A DNA stretch of 48,715 nucleotides from Anaerolineaceae bacterium (GTDB taxonomy: Bacteria; Chloroflexota; Anaerolineae; Anaerolineales; Anaerolineaceae): positions 1 through 48,715 of the forward strand of contig JAENZI010000018.1 of NCBI GenBank assembly GCA_016841365.1, in the 5' to 3' direction. The translations under genes and the position numbers were made by a program. The notes below the pieces were generated by a model that saw only the letters and a program-made list of their open reading frames with translations, searched no databases and was not told the origin of the DNA. Positions 15,565-24,857 of this stretch are shown piece by piece; within the stretch, counting starts at the first letter, position 1; each line of letters begins with the position of its first letter.

Positions 15565-16542
15565 ATGATGACAGAAATTGAAAAACGGATATTGGGTAAA
15601 AGCGGGATTGAAATTACAAAGATCGGGCTCGGTCTGTGGGCGATCGGCGGCGACGAGTGGGGTGAGGTGGATGATCGCGAATCACTGGATTTGATCGACG
15701 CCGCACTGGATATGGGAATCACGTTCTTCGATACGGCGGATGTGTATGGCACCGGGCACAGCGAAAAAATCCTTGGCAGGGCGATGAAAGGCAGACGGGA
15801 TAAATTCATCGTCGCGACCAAGATCGGATGGCTTGAATTTGACCATGAAAACCAGGTGAGCCAGTATGACACCGTCGAAAAGCTGGTGACCGGCGTGGAA
15901 TCGAACTTAAAAAGACTGGATACAGATTATGTGGACTTGATCCAGTGCCACATTGATTTTCGAGAGCCAAATATGGAGGTCTTTGTTGAAGGCTTCCAAA
16001 AATTGCAGGCGCAAGGGAAGGTGCGGGCTTATGGTGTCAGCACCAGCGATTTTGACTATCTGCAGGCTTTCAACGCTGACAATCAGACTGCAACCCTGCA
16101 AATCGACTATTCGATCCTCAATCGGACCCCTGAGAAAGAGATCTTCCCTTACACGATGGCCAACGACATTGGCGTTTTGGTGCGCGGACCTCTGGCAATG
16201 GGCATCCTGACCGGCAAATTCAGCAAAGATACTACCTTTGAAGAAGGTGATTTCAGGCAACGCTGGATTGAAAACGAGGATGAATACCAGACCTTCCTGA
16301 ACGACCTGGCGAAAGTTGAAAAGCTCAAAGCGCTGGCTAATGGACGGTCAATGGCACAGCTTGCTATCCAATTTACGATGCAGCACCCTGCGGTGACCGT
16401 AGCAATCCCGGGAGCCAAGCGGGTTTCGCAACTCAGAGAGAATTTGGAAGCTGCCTTGATGCCAGCGCTGACAGATGAGGAGATGGCCTTGATCGACTCT
16501 GTCACCGCACCTGGCGGCGGGCGTAAGATCTGGCCGGCGTAG
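15565..16542 (+). CDS. Aldo/keto reductase
   Basis: This 325-residue (beta/alpha)8 NAD(P)H-dependent oxidoreductase has the complete catalytic tetrad: Asp56 and Tyr61 (FDTADVYG), Lys86 (VATKIG) and His129 (LIQCHID). The C-terminal cofactor region contains AIPGAKRVSQLREN. AAAGGAGG precedes two consecutive ATGs (15565 and 15568); either could be used. It probably reduces sugar or aliphatic aldehydes, but the substrate is not evident. A terminator follows at 16617-16646. Confidence 0.95.
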   Translation: MMTEIEKRILGKSGIEITKIGLGLWAIGGDEWGEVDDRESLDLIDAALDMGITFFDTADVYGTGHSEKILGRAMKGRRDKFIVATKIGWLEFDHENQVSQYDTVEKLVTGVESNLKRLDTDYVDLIQCHIDFREPNMEVFVEGFQKLQAQGKVRAYGVSTSDFDYLQAFNADNQTATLQIDYSILNRTPEKEIFPYTMANDIGVLVRGPLAMGILTGKFSKDTTFEEGDFRQRWIENEDEYQTFLNDLAKVEKLKALANGRSMAQLAIQFTMQHPAVTVAIPGAKRVSQLRENLEAALMPALTDEEMALIDSVTAPGGGRKIWPA

Positions 16543-16616
16543 GCATCAATGGTTTTCATTTGAGCCTTGACCCTGAAAATTATTTATCAGAAAAGATGGG
16601 TTATCAGAAACACCAG

Positions 16617-16646
16617 GGCTGCCGGAGTCATTCGGCAGCCTTTTTT
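16617..16646 (+). terminator. Intrinsic terminator after the aldo/keto reductase
   Basis: The stem GGCTGCCG (16617-16624) pairs with CGGCAGCC (16633-16640), followed by TTTTTT (16641-16646). It is a textbook intrinsic terminator on the + strand. Confidence 0.92.
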
Positions 16647-16719
16647 GGTTGTAAACGCATAACTTTAATTTGGTAAAATTCTCTGCAGTAATCGACGAAT
16701 GTGACAAGGATAATGACTG

Positions 16720-17466
16720 ATGCAGAAACACGAATTTGAGGTGCGCAAACATGGCTGGGGGGAATCGCTGCTTTATCATCTCTTGCCCGGAGTCTTGATC
16801 GGTGCTTTTTATTATCTGACCGTGCCTGAGGTTGTGGAAGCAGGTTACCCGTCGGTGATGGCGCTTGTGCTGGGGGCGGTGTTCGTGCTGGTGCCCGTGG
16901 AAATGGGCGTGCTGCTGTGGCAAGGAAAACAGCAAACCGGCAAGCTGACTTTGCAGGGAGTCGTCCTTTACCAACATAAACTTCCCTGGTGGCAGTATGT
17001 GCTTTGGGTGCCGGTGATATTCCTCAGCTCCGGCTTAATTATCACAATTATGAATCCCATCAGCACTGTGATGGAGGGCTGGTTCGAGTGGATCCCGCAA
17101 TTGCTGCGCTTGGGCATGGGGCTCTCTGAAAGTTTTACGCGCGGAAAACTAATCCAAACTTACGCGCTGCATTTTGTCTTTATAATTTTCGTTGCCCCAT
17201 GGGTTGAGGAGCTTTATTTTCGTGGTTTTCTGCTACCCCGAATGCCAGAGAAAGCCGGAAAAGCCGCACCGGTTGTGCATAGCCTGTTATTCGCCTTGTA
17301 CCATGTCTGGTCGCCGTGGATGTTTTTGGCGCGTATGCTGGCGCTCTTGCCGCTGATTTATATCGTGCGCTGGAAGCGTAACCTCAAGCTGGGTATTTTT
17401 GCACACTGGCTGATCAACTCAATTGATTTTATAATGGGCGTGATTTTTATATTACAAATGAAATGA
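16720..17466 (+). CDS. CPBP-family intramembrane metalloprotease (CAAX/Abi type)
   Basis: This 248-residue membrane protein has about six hydrophobic segments. The glutamic-protease-like motifs are present: EELYFR (Glu163, Glu164, Arg168), FALYH (His195) and HWLIN near residue 228. The family includes eukaryotic Rce1 and bacterial immunity or bacteriocin-related proteases; the substrate here is unknown. No strong Shine-Dalgarno sequence precedes the ATG. It is convergent with the glycosyltransferase gene. Confidence 0.9.
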   Translation: MQKHEFEVRKHGWGESLLYHLLPGVLIGAFYYLTVPEVVEAGYPSVMALVLGAVFVLVPVEMGVLLWQGKQQTGKLTLQGVVLYQHKLPWWQYVLWVPVIFLSSGLIITIMNPISTVMEGWFEWIPQLLRLGMGLSESFTRGKLIQTYALHFVFIIFVAPWVEELYFRGFLLPRMPEKAGKAAPVVHSLLFALYHVWSPWMFLARMLALLPLIYIVRWKRNLKLGIFAHWLINSIDFIMGVIFILQMK

Positions 17467-17490
17467 CCGGAAGTGTAACATTAGGTGGCT

Positions 17491-18900
17491 TTAACCGCTT
17501 TCGGGTTTGCGCGCCACGATCACCAGTGATAGGCCTGGCCAGGGCAGGACAGGGTCTATCAGTTTGAAGAGGGGCACCATCACATTGAAGGCCTTCAGCC
17601 CGAAGCGCCCGATAGCCTTTTGTTTAACCACTTTCCCCCGGTACCACCAACCTAACACACCGATTTTATTCAACGTGAACAATTCCTCGATCTGGTAACC
17701 CAAATCCTCAAAAAACCCGCGCAGACGGTCTTTGTCGTAACGCCGGTGGTGTCCGATGGCAGAGTCAAGGGTGGAATACAGCTTTTGGCCGCGCGGCACG
17801 ATGAAGATCATCCGCCCACCGGGTTTGAGCACGCGGTCGGCGTTGAGTACCACTGCCCGGTCATCTTCGATATGCTCGATGACGTTTGAACACAGGATAG
17901 AATCGGGTTGAGGGAGGTCGGGCGGGGGCGTTTGGGTGGCGTCCCAGGCGTGGACTTCTACACCCGGTGTGTTCATATAGGCATTGCGCAAGACTTCGAG
18001 GTAAACAGGGTCGATCTCAGTGGCAATCACATCTGTATATTGCATCAGGATGCGCACGTTGTTGCCAATCCCTGAGCCGATTTCCATCAATAATTGACCC
18101 ACATAAGGGCGGGTGCGCTCAAGAGTCCATTCAGTGTATTTGGGGGCGGCTTCCATATCGATCAGGTCTTTTGTGCCGTAATCCCCCTGGAACATGTCGT
18201 CGATCACCCAAAACTTAAAGATGGTCCAGATTGCGCGTAAGCCATCCTTCCAGGTGATCTTCTTGCCTTCTGCGTAAGTGCGCCCATGATAGCTGATCGG
18301 CACTTCGAAGATGCGCAGTTTGCGCTTGGCAAATTTTGCCGTCAGTTCGGGTTCGATCCCAAAGCGTTTTGAGCGGATGGGGATGGTTTTGGCAACCTGA
18401 AGGCGGAAAGCCTTGTAACAGGTCTCCATATCGGTCAGGTTCAGGTCGGTGAAAATATTGCTGAGCAGTGTCAGGAAGCGGTTTGCCAGGGTGTGCCTGA
18501 AGTAGAGCACGCGACGCTCACCGCGCTGGGTGAAGCGTGAACCGTAAACCACATCGGCAGCGCCTTCGATGATCGGTTGCAGCACAGCAGGATAGTCTGC
18601 TGGGTCGTATTCGAGGTCGGCATCCTGCACAATGGCGATATCACCGCTGGCTGCCTGGATGGCTGTACTTATAGCGTTGCCTTTACCCTGGTTCTCCGCT
18701 AAGAGGATGGGATGAATGATTTGGGGATGATTGCGCTCAAGCTCACGGATGATCTCAGCCGAGCCATCGCTCGAGTGATCGTCGACAATCACAATTTCCA
18801 AGGCGTCGACGCCGGGGATATCTTGAGACATGACGCGGGCGACAATTTCACGCAGCGTGCGGCGTTCATTGTAGACGGGGATTAGAACGGATAATTTCAT
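17491..18900 (-). CDS. Fused GT2 glycosyltransferase and SAM methyltransferase
   Basis: This 469-residue two-domain protein has residues 1-235 as a GT2 (DPM1/DPG-synthase-like) domain. It shows LSVLIPVYNE, VIVDDHSSDG and the metal-binding QDADLEYDP (residues 92-100). Residues about 250-465 form a class I SAM methyltransferase with EIGSGIGN (273-280) and the post-I ATEIDP and LCSNVIEHIEDD motifs. GGAG precedes the ATG. It probably transfers a sugar to polyprenyl phosphate or a surface lipid, with a methylated partner step; that is inference. No membrane segment is evident, so it likely acts at the cytoplasmic membrane face. Confidence 0.9.
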   Translation of the reverse strand: MKLSVLIPVYNERRTLREIVARVMSQDIPGVDALEIVIVDDHSSDGSAEIIRELERNHPQIIHPILLAENQGKGNAISTAIQAASGDIAIVQDADLEYDPADYPAVLQPIIEGAADVVYGSRFTQRGERRVLYFRHTLANRFLTLLSNIFTDLNLTDMETCYKAFRLQVAKTIPIRSKRFGIEPELTAKFAKRKLRIFEVPISYHGRTYAEGKKITWKDGLRAIWTIFKFWVIDDMFQGDYGTKDLIDMEAAPKYTEWTLERTRPYVGQLLMEIGSGIGNNVRILMQYTDVIATEIDPVYLEVLRNAYMNTPGVEVHAWDATQTPPPDLPQPDSILCSNVIEHIEDDRAVVLNADRVLKPGGRMIFIVPRGQKLYSTLDSAIGHHRRYDKDRLRGFFEDLGYQIEELFTLNKIGVLGWWYRGKVVKQKAIGRFGLKAFNVMVPLFKLIDPVLPWPGLSLVIVARKPESG

Positions 18901-18928
18901 CCATACTCCAGACTAGCCAGTTGGCATG

Positions 18929-18937
18929 ATTATATCA
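18929..18937 (-). promoter_or_regulatory. Extended -10 promoter for the GT2-methyltransferase gene
   Basis: The minus strand reads TGATATAAT, an extended -10 (TGn plus perfect TATAAT at 18929-18934), about 28 bases before the ATG. The -35 is poor, which extended -10 promoters tolerate. Confidence 0.5.
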
Positions 18938-19139
18938 CAGGCGGTTTATGAGCTGATCCTGGGGATGTTTTACGGCTATAATGGATGATGGGTCGGGGCT
19001 GATACCGAAATTTACTTATTGTGATGGAAGCCTGATCATCGAGTGGTTCTGATCTTAGCGTTGCGTGCGTTCGTTATACTTCATCGGCAAGATGTGAGTT
19101 GGCATATATGAAGGGATTGCTGTACAGGAGGAGGCAGGG

Positions 19140-20987
19140 ATGTCGATAGTCATTATAGCCATTTTGATCTTGCTTGTACTGATGCTAACCTGGCTGATCT
19201 ATCAACTTGTGTGGGGTAAGCCTCCTGCGATCAATTTAGCGGTTGAGCGGATAGCCCTGCGAATGGTCAGGAAAGACCCTGAAACGCTGACGATGCTCGG
19301 ACTGCTCGATAACACGCTGTTGGATTTTCATAGCGGAGTGTTGACGGATGTTTCACCAGCTTATATGGCGAACTTTCGCCAGCTGGACCGCGACGGGTTG
19401 GTTCTGATCAAACAATATGATCCAGCGAAACTGGAAGGGAAGAAGCGGATCACCTATGACTTGATGCGCTGGTATTTTGAGCAAAACCTGCGCGGGCACC
19501 GCTTTGATTATCATTGGGCACCTGGCGCTGTTTTTATGGGGCCATATCCGGTCAACCATGTGTATGGCGTTCAGATCGATCTGATCAACTTTCTCACCAC
19601 CTATCATAAAATCTCAGGTAAGCGCAGCGTGCGGCGTTATCTTCGTCGTTTGCACATGGTTGGGTGGAAGATTGATGGTTTGCTGGAAAGCCTGGCGTTG
19701 TGTGAGGGTGCCGGGGCGATCCCGCCTCGATTTGTGATTGAAAAATGCCTCAGGCAAATAGAATCTTTTTTGGCTGTCCCATTCGAAGAAAATCCGCTGT
19801 ACACCAGCTTTGTAGAAAAAGTGCGCCCCTCAAAGCGGCTTGGTAAACGGGCAGCACAAGTTTATGGTCCGCAGGTGATTACGGCAATCCAAGAAACGGT
19901 TGCCCCAGCATATCAAAAACTAAGTAATTACTTGCAGGTCTGGCTGGATAAGGCAACAGACGATGACGGGGTTTGGAAACTGCCGGGTGGTGAAGATTAT
20001 TATGCATTTTTACTACGGCATCACACCACCAGCGAAATGACTGCAGATGAAATCCATCAATTGGGTTTGGATGAGGTGGGTCGGCTGACTGAATCGGTCT
20101 GCGAGATCTTTGACCGCATGGGGTTGCCCTGTGATTCGCCTGGTGAGCAGTTTAAAGCCATGATGCAGGATCCACAGCATCATTTCACTGGAGAAAACAA
20201 ACGCGACGCCATCCGCCAGGCTTATCAGGATATCCTGGATGAGGTGAGCACACGCCTGCCGGAAATTTTCTCCTACGGGTCGCTGGATCAAATCGTGGTT
20301 AAGCGTTTGCCCGAGTTCCGTGAACCCGACTCGCCCATTGCTTATGCCGAAGCGCCCTCCATGGACGGCAAACGCCCCGGGACGATGTGGGTCAACCTGC
20401 GCGAACCGGATAATGTTTACCGCTGGGGGATGCGCACCTTGGCGTACCACGAAGGGATCCCGGGGCATGTCTATCAGTTAGCCCATGCTCAGAAGATCAA
20501 GGGGTTACCCACATTCCGCAAGACCTATTTTTTCAACGCCTACGTTGAAGGATGGGCGCTTTATGCAGAATGGTTGGGCTGGGAATTGGGGTTGGAGGAT
20601 GACCTGAGCAACCTGGGGCGGTTGCAGGGCTTGCTTTGGCGGGCTGCTCGGTTGGTGGTGGATACAGGCTTGCACACACGCCAGTGGACAAGGCAGCAAG
20701 CGATTGATTATATGCTCGAAAAGACGGGTTTACCCGAAAGAGATGTTGTCTCTGAGGTGGAGCGGTATATTGTCGCACCCGGGCAAGCGTGTGCTTATTA
20801 CATCGGCTACCTCAAAATGCTTGCGCTGAGACGGAAGGCAGAAGCTGCATTGGGGGAGGCGTTCGACATCAAGGAGTTTCATGATGTGCTCATCAATCAA
20901 GGCGGACTGCCGCTCTCGATACTTGAGAAGGTGGTCAATGATTACATCGACCGGGCAGCCGGGTTAGGGCAGATCAACCTGACATAA
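19140..20987 (+). CDS. DUF885 family protein, predicted metallopeptidase
   Basis: This 615-residue protein has an N-terminal membrane anchor (residues about 3-20) followed by a large helical DUF885 domain. The HEGIPGH motif (residues 437-443) corresponds to the HExxPGH signature of the family and resembles a gluzincin-type zinc site; the downstream region EGWALYAEWLG is also typical. Family members are predicted peptidases or carboxypeptidases, mostly uncharacterised. The start is supported by AGGAGGAGG before the ATG. It is probably membrane-attached with the catalytic domain on one side. A hairpin terminator follows. Confidence 0.9.
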   Translation: MSIVIIAILILLVLMLTWLIYQLVWGKPPAINLAVERIALRMVRKDPETLTMLGLLDNTLLDFHSGVLTDVSPAYMANFRQLDRDGLVLIKQYDPAKLEGKKRITYDLMRWYFEQNLRGHRFDYHWAPGAVFMGPYPVNHVYGVQIDLINFLTTYHKISGKRSVRRYLRRLHMVGWKIDGLLESLALCEGAGAIPPRFVIEKCLRQIESFLAVPFEENPLYTSFVEKVRPSKRLGKRAAQVYGPQVITAIQETVAPAYQKLSNYLQVWLDKATDDDGVWKLPGGEDYYAFLLRHHTTSEMTADEIHQLGLDEVGRLTESVCEIFDRMGLPCDSPGEQFKAMMQDPQHHFTGENKRDAIRQAYQDILDEVSTRLPEIFSYGSLDQIVVKRLPEFREPDSPIAYAEAPSMDGKRPGTMWVNLREPDNVYRWGMRTLAYHEGIPGHVYQLAHAQKIKGLPTFRKTYFFNAYVEGWALYAEWLGWELGLEDDLSNLGRLQGLLWRAARLVVDTGLHTRQWTRQQAIDYMLEKTGLPERDVVSEVERYIVAPGQACAYYIGYLKMLALRRKAEAALGEAFDIKEFHDVLINQGGLPLSILEKVVNDYIDRAAGLGQINLT

Positions 20988-21015
20988 TTGTATTGGGTCG
21001 ACGAGAAATCATAAA

Positions 21016-21050
21016 CGGGCGGTTCTGATGAACCGCCCGCCTGTGTTTGT
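21016..21050. terminator. Hairpin terminator between DUF885 and trpS
   Basis: CGGGCGGTTC (21016-21025) pairs perfectly with GAACCGCCCG (21030-21039) around TGAT. The following sequence is only moderately T-rich (CCTGTGTTTGTG). It lies between two convergent genes and probably serves both. Confidence 0.7.
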
Positions 21051-21077
21051 GTACCTTATTCGTGTTGTGCGGGTTCT

Positions 21078-22070
21078 TCAGTCCAGACCGGTGGCTTTGC
21101 GAGCCGCTTGCAGGTAGGGCTTTCCCATTGCGCGGGCTTTTTGTGCACCTTCCAGCAAGACCTTATCCAGGTAGTCCTTATTTTGGATCAGGTTGTCAAA
21201 TTTTACGCGGGCATCGGCAAAATGCTCTAAAATCAGGCTGGCTAATTCCTTTTTGAGCTCACCATAGGCTGCCCCACCACCTACATATAATTCGCGGATT
21301 TCTTCTAACCGCTCTGGGCTGGCAAAAAAGCGCAGCAGGGCAAACAGGTTGTCGTCATCGGGGTCTTTAGGGTCTTCCGGGCGTTTGCTGTCCGTCACTA
21401 TCCGCATGACCTGTTTGCGTAATTTTTTCTCAGGCGCAAAGATCGGGATGGTGTTGTCGTAGCTTTTGCTCATCTTTCTGCCGTCAATCCCGGGCACTTT
21501 CATCACGGATTCCTGGATCAGGCCTTCGGGAACCTTGAGCACATCACCATAGGTGCGGTTGAATGCTTCCGCAATATCCCGTGTGATCTCAATATGCTGC
21601 TTCTGATCCAGCCCGACTGGGACAACATCTGAACCGTAAAGGAGGATATCGGCGGCCATGAGGACAGGGTAGTAGAACAAGCCAGCATTGATCCCTTCAT
21701 CCGGGTCGCGGTTCAATTCCAGGTTCTTATCTACAGCATCTTTATACGCGTGCGCCCGGTTGAGCAGCCCTTTGGATGTGAAGCAGGACATGATCCAGGT
21801 GAATTCTGGGATTTCCGGGATATCGGATTGGCGGAAGAATATCGCTTCATCAGGGTCGAGGCCTAGAGCCAGCCAGCTGGCAGCCACTTCATATACCAGA
21901 TCTTTGAGGGTGGCAGCGTCGTGCATGGTGGTTAGCGCGTGCAAATCGGCTACGAAATACATGCCCTGGTAGTTTTCCATCAGATCAAGCGCAGGTCGGT
22001 ACATGCCAAGGTAGTTGCCAATATGGGGTTTACCGGTGGGTTTGATCCCGGTTAATGCAATAGGTTTCAT
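21078..22070 (-). CDS. trpS: Tryptophan--tRNA ligase
   Basis: This class I synthetase charges tRNA-Trp. The 330-residue protein has the HIGN signature within TGKPHIGNYLG (about residues 14-24) and KMSKS within GRKMSKSYDNTIP. The family motif FTWIMSCFTS is also present. The ATG at 22070 is chosen because AAGGA lies six bases upstream; the in-frame TTG at 22085 is inside that site. It stands alone in this window, with no T-box visible in its short upstream gap. Confidence 0.97.
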   Translation of the reverse strand: MKPIALTGIKPTGKPHIGNYLGMYRPALDLMENYQGMYFVADLHALTTMHDAATLKDLVYEVAASWLALGLDPDEAIFFRQSDIPEIPEFTWIMSCFTSKGLLNRAHAYKDAVDKNLELNRDPDEGINAGLFYYPVLMAADILLYGSDVVPVGLDQKQHIEITRDIAEAFNRTYGDVLKVPEGLIQESVMKVPGIDGRKMSKSYDNTIPIFAPEKKLRKQVMRIVTDSKRPEDPKDPDDDNLFALLRFFASPERLEEIRELYVGGGAAYGELKKELASLILEHFADARVKFDNLIQNKDYLDKVLLEGAQKARAMGKPYLQAARKATGLD

Positions 22071-22154
22071 GCGACATCCTTCCAACTTATATAAATCAAG
22101 ATAATTTCATCTGAGTATTCTATCATAAATGGGTTTATGTTCTTTGACTCAATC

Positions 22155-22856
22155 TCAATTTTCAACTTGCGGGTCGATCTGCAGCTCTTTTTTCTCCAAA
22201 AGGCTCCCAAAATAGAGGTTCAGAAAATCGGGCAAGCCTTGATCGAATTGATGCAGTCCGTAGGCTTCTCGTTCGGCATCTGAAGTGTAGCTTGCGCCAT
22301 GGAACTCCCAAAACACGGCCATCTCGGGCAGGCGGTAGAAAGCCTTATCATTTTTGAGCGTTTCATAAAAGGAGACTTCGTCACCGACCCGGTCGGGGTG
22401 GTGCAGGCGGCCGGCGACGCCATAGCCGTGATGGTTGATCTCACCGGTAATGTTAAAGACATACAGTAACAGCTCTGGCACAGGCAGGCGGTTTGTTGGG
22501 CGGATGCTTAAGAGATTGATGGCGGGATTCCACGCGTGTTGATTTTGCTCTGGGTTTTCATCCTGCACGTGAAAACGCAGCCAGGCATAGTTCATGTTAT
22601 ACAGTTCACTGGAAGTGTGCACCTCTAATGTGAGGGGTTTATTCCACAAAGATGCCAGCCATTTGGGTAAATTGGGGATCTGAGTCAATTTGGCGGCTTT
22701 CTTCACGAGGGCAGCCAGGCTTGTAGGATAGTTTTCTATAAAATTGATTTGACCCGGTTCCAGCAAAATTGATGCATTGGGATCCAGTTTCTCGATGTCG
22801 GCTGGGTTGGTCAGCGTGTAAGTAAATCCGTCAAACTCGTTTGGGCGTTTCTGCAA
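22155..22856 (-). CDS. Hypothetical protein, unrecognised
   Basis: I do not recognise this 233-residue soluble protein. It has no signal peptide or membrane segment. Notable stretches are INHHGYGVAGRLHHPDRVGDEV and AVFWEFHGASYTSDAEREAYG (given here only in part by position, near residues 145-200), rich in His and aromatic residues. The start is a TTG with GGAGGAG three bases upstream, close but strong; no better ATG exists. It lies between trpS and a divergent HAD phosphatase. Codon use and composition match the neighbours, so it is probably a real gene. Confidence 0.72.
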   Translation of the reverse strand: MQKRPNEFDGFTYTLTNPADIEKLDPNASILLEPGQINFIENYPTSLAALVKKAAKLTQIPNLPKWLASLWNKPLTLEVHTSSELYNMNYAWLRFHVQDENPEQNQHAWNPAINLLSIRPTNRLPVPELLLYVFNITGEINHHGYGVAGRLHHPDRVGDEVSFYETLKNDKAFYRLPEMAVFWEFHGASYTSDAEREAYGLHQFDQGLPDFLNLYFGSLLEKKELQIDPQVEN

Positions 22857-23002
22857 ATTCTCCTCCGTGTTGTTGTTTTAATAATTATAGGTTAATCTGA
22901 TGTGGATTGCCAAAAAGTGTGGGTTACTGCCCCATATCGGTCAAAGTGAGGTTATGATTAAGCTGGTTGAATAATGGAAAGAAACAAAAAAGGATTCGAT
23001 TG

Positions 23003-23806
23003 ATGCAAGCGATAGAGAAGCTAAAGCAAACCCGGTGCTTTTTGATGGATATGGACGGCACGATTTACCTGGGCGATCAGCTATTGCCCGGTGCAGGTGA
23101 GTGGCTGGATCTACTGGAAGCGCACCAGGTGGATTATTATTTTTTGACGAATAATTCCTCCCGCTCTCGGGTGGAATATGCTGAAAAATTAATTGGCTTT
23201 GGGCTGGCAGTGCCGGAGGAACGGATTTTTACCTCAGGGGAAGCGACCGCTGTCTACTTGAACAAGCACTATCCCTCCACCAGCTTGTATGTGGTGGGCA
23301 CACCGCCGTTATTGGCTGAATTTCAGCGTCATAGGTTTGACCTGACGGAAGATGACCCTGATGTGGTCGTGCTGGGTTTTGACACCACCCTGACCTATGA
23401 TAAATTGTGGCAGTTGTGTGACCAGGTGGTGATGGGGAAACCCTATATTGCCACGCATCCCGATATCAACTGCCCCACGCCCGGAGGCTTCAAACCGGAT
23501 GTCGGCGCGATGATCGAATTGGTGGCGGCATCGACCGGCAGGCGGCCGGATGTGATTGTGGGCAAACCTAACGCGCCGATTGTGGAGGCGTTAGCTCAAA
23601 AGACAGGTTTCCCTGTCGAGGCACACTGTATGATCGGTGACCGCCTTTACACCGATATCGCCCTTGGCAAATGGGGCATCACGACTGCCCTGGTGTTGAG
23701 TGGGGAGACGAAACGAGAAGACCTTGCTACATCTGAATTTGTCCCGGATGTGGTGGTCGAGGACATCAGGGAGATGACGGCATTGATGCGTGATTTGCTG
23801 ACATAG
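23003..23806 (+). CDS. HAD-IIA family phosphatase (NagD-like)
   Basis: This 267-residue HAD-superfamily phosphatase has motif I DMDGTIYLGD with nucleophile Asp16 and Asp18, motif II FLTNNSSR, a Lys in VGKPNAP and motif IV GDRLYTDI. The C2-type cap between motifs II and III is as in NagD and 4-nitrophenyl/phosphoglycolate phosphatases; the substrate is not fixed by sequence. ATG 23003 is chosen with AAAGGA eight bases upstream; the open frame extends to a TTG at 22967 with no ribosome-binding site. Confidence 0.93.
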   Translation: MQAIEKLKQTRCFLMDMDGTIYLGDQLLPGAGEWLDLLEAHQVDYYFLTNNSSRSRVEYAEKLIGFGLAVPEERIFTSGEATAVYLNKHYPSTSLYVVGTPPLLAEFQRHRFDLTEDDPDVVVLGFDTTLTYDKLWQLCDQVVMGKPYIATHPDINCPTPGGFKPDVGAMIELVAASTGRRPDVIVGKPNAPIVEALAQKTGFPVEAHCMIGDRLYTDIALGKWGITTALVLSGETKREDLATSEFVPDVVVEDIREMTALMRDLLT

Positions 23807-23933
23807 TGGTTGATGCGCAAATCAGGCAAATATGGGCGACTTGTGCGGGCAGGATTTTGACCGGGTTGCTATCAAACGATGGGATGATTGTGTTTAAAGT
23901 GAGAGAAACGATAACTGAAATTGTGAGGGAGGG

Positions 23934-24725
23934 ATGACAAACAGCGACCGATTGTCATCTATTCTTAACCCGCTTGGTTTGGGCGCGTGGCGCTACCTTC
24001 CGGTTGTGACTTCGACCAACGACCTTGCCATACAATGGGCTGACGAGGGTGCACCTGATTGGTCTTTGGTGCTGGCAGATGAACAAACGGCTGGGCGCGG
24101 TCGGGGGGGCAGGGTGTGGTTCACCACGCCCGGGTCTGCCCTGGCGATGAGCCTGGTGCTGCGTTTGGAGCTGCCTGAAACAATGGTGGTTGAAAGATTC
24201 ACCGCATTGGCCGCTTTGGGGCTGGTCCACGCGCTTGATGCGCTGGGCTTAGAGGCGGAGATCAAGTGGCCGAATGATATTTTATTAATGAACAAAAAGG
24301 TTGGGGGCGTGCTGGTAGAAGCTGACTGGCAGGATGATACATTGATGTCGCTTGTGGTGGGAGTGGGTGTGAATATTACGCCCGATGCTGTCCCGCCAGC
24401 GGAATCTTTGCGCTATCCGGCGACATCGGTGGCATCAGCGGCTGGCGCGGCTGTTGATCGTTGGTCACTGCTGGGGGATATTCTCCGCCACATGCAGCAT
24501 TTGCGCACCTATATCACCACGGATGCGTTTATGCAGGAATGGAATCAGCATTTAGCATTCAGGGGGGAGTGGGTCTGGTTTCGCCATTCAACTGGGTTGG
24601 TCGAGAAGGTCAGGCTGCTGGGTGTCACATCGGACGGGCAGTTGTCGATTGAAAAAGAAAACGGGGAAGGTGAAAACGTTGTCGCTGGGGAAATTGTGAT
24701 GAATGGGGCATTCAGGGATTCGTAA
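23934..24725 (+). CDS. birA: Biotin--[acetyl-CoA-carboxylase] ligase
   Basis: This biotin protein ligase activates biotin as biotinyl-AMP and attaches it to carboxylase carriers. The 263-residue protein has STND (27-30), the GRGRGG loop (54-59) and IKWPNDI with the conserved catalytic Lys. A C-terminal SH3-like domain ends VVAGEIVMNG. There is no N-terminal helix-turn-helix, so it is the class I enzyme without repressor function. GGGAGGG is almost adjacent to the ATG, closer than usual. Confidence 0.95.
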   Translation: MTNSDRLSSILNPLGLGAWRYLPVVTSTNDLAIQWADEGAPDWSLVLADEQTAGRGRGGRVWFTTPGSALAMSLVLRLELPETMVVERFTALAALGLVHALDALGLEAEIKWPNDILLMNKKVGGVLVEADWQDDTLMSLVVGVGVNITPDAVPPAESLRYPATSVASAAGAAVDRWSLLGDILRHMQHLRTYITTDAFMQEWNQHLAFRGEWVWFRHSTGLVEKVRLLGVTSDGQLSIEKENGEGENVVAGEIVMNGAFRDS

Positions 24726-24737
24726 TTTGTAATGAGT

Positions 24738-24760
24738 GATTAGTTATTAGTTATTGGGAA
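24738..24760 (+). repeat. ATTAG-type repeat after birA
   Basis: GATTAGTTATTAG followed by TTATTGGGAA closely resembles the left flanking repeat of the S23 insertion at 10518-10546. No S23 gene lies beside it. It may be a solo copy or a scar of the same element family. Confidence 0.5.
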
Positions 24761-24811
24761 TCAGGGGGGATAGGGCTAATTCTCAGGTTGTTTTGGGATA
24801 TTTTGATCGGT

Positions 24812-24850
24812 TAAAAAGAAAACCCCCGATGGACCTAAAACCATCGGGGG
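24812..24850 (-). terminator. gyrA terminator
   Basis: CCCCCGATGG (24823-24832) pairs with CCATCGGGGG (24841-24850). On the minus strand the hairpin is followed by TTTTCTTTTT, immediately after the gyrA stop. The + strand side has only CTATTTATT, so it mainly serves gyrA. Confidence 0.9.
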
Positions 24851-24857
24851 CTATTTA

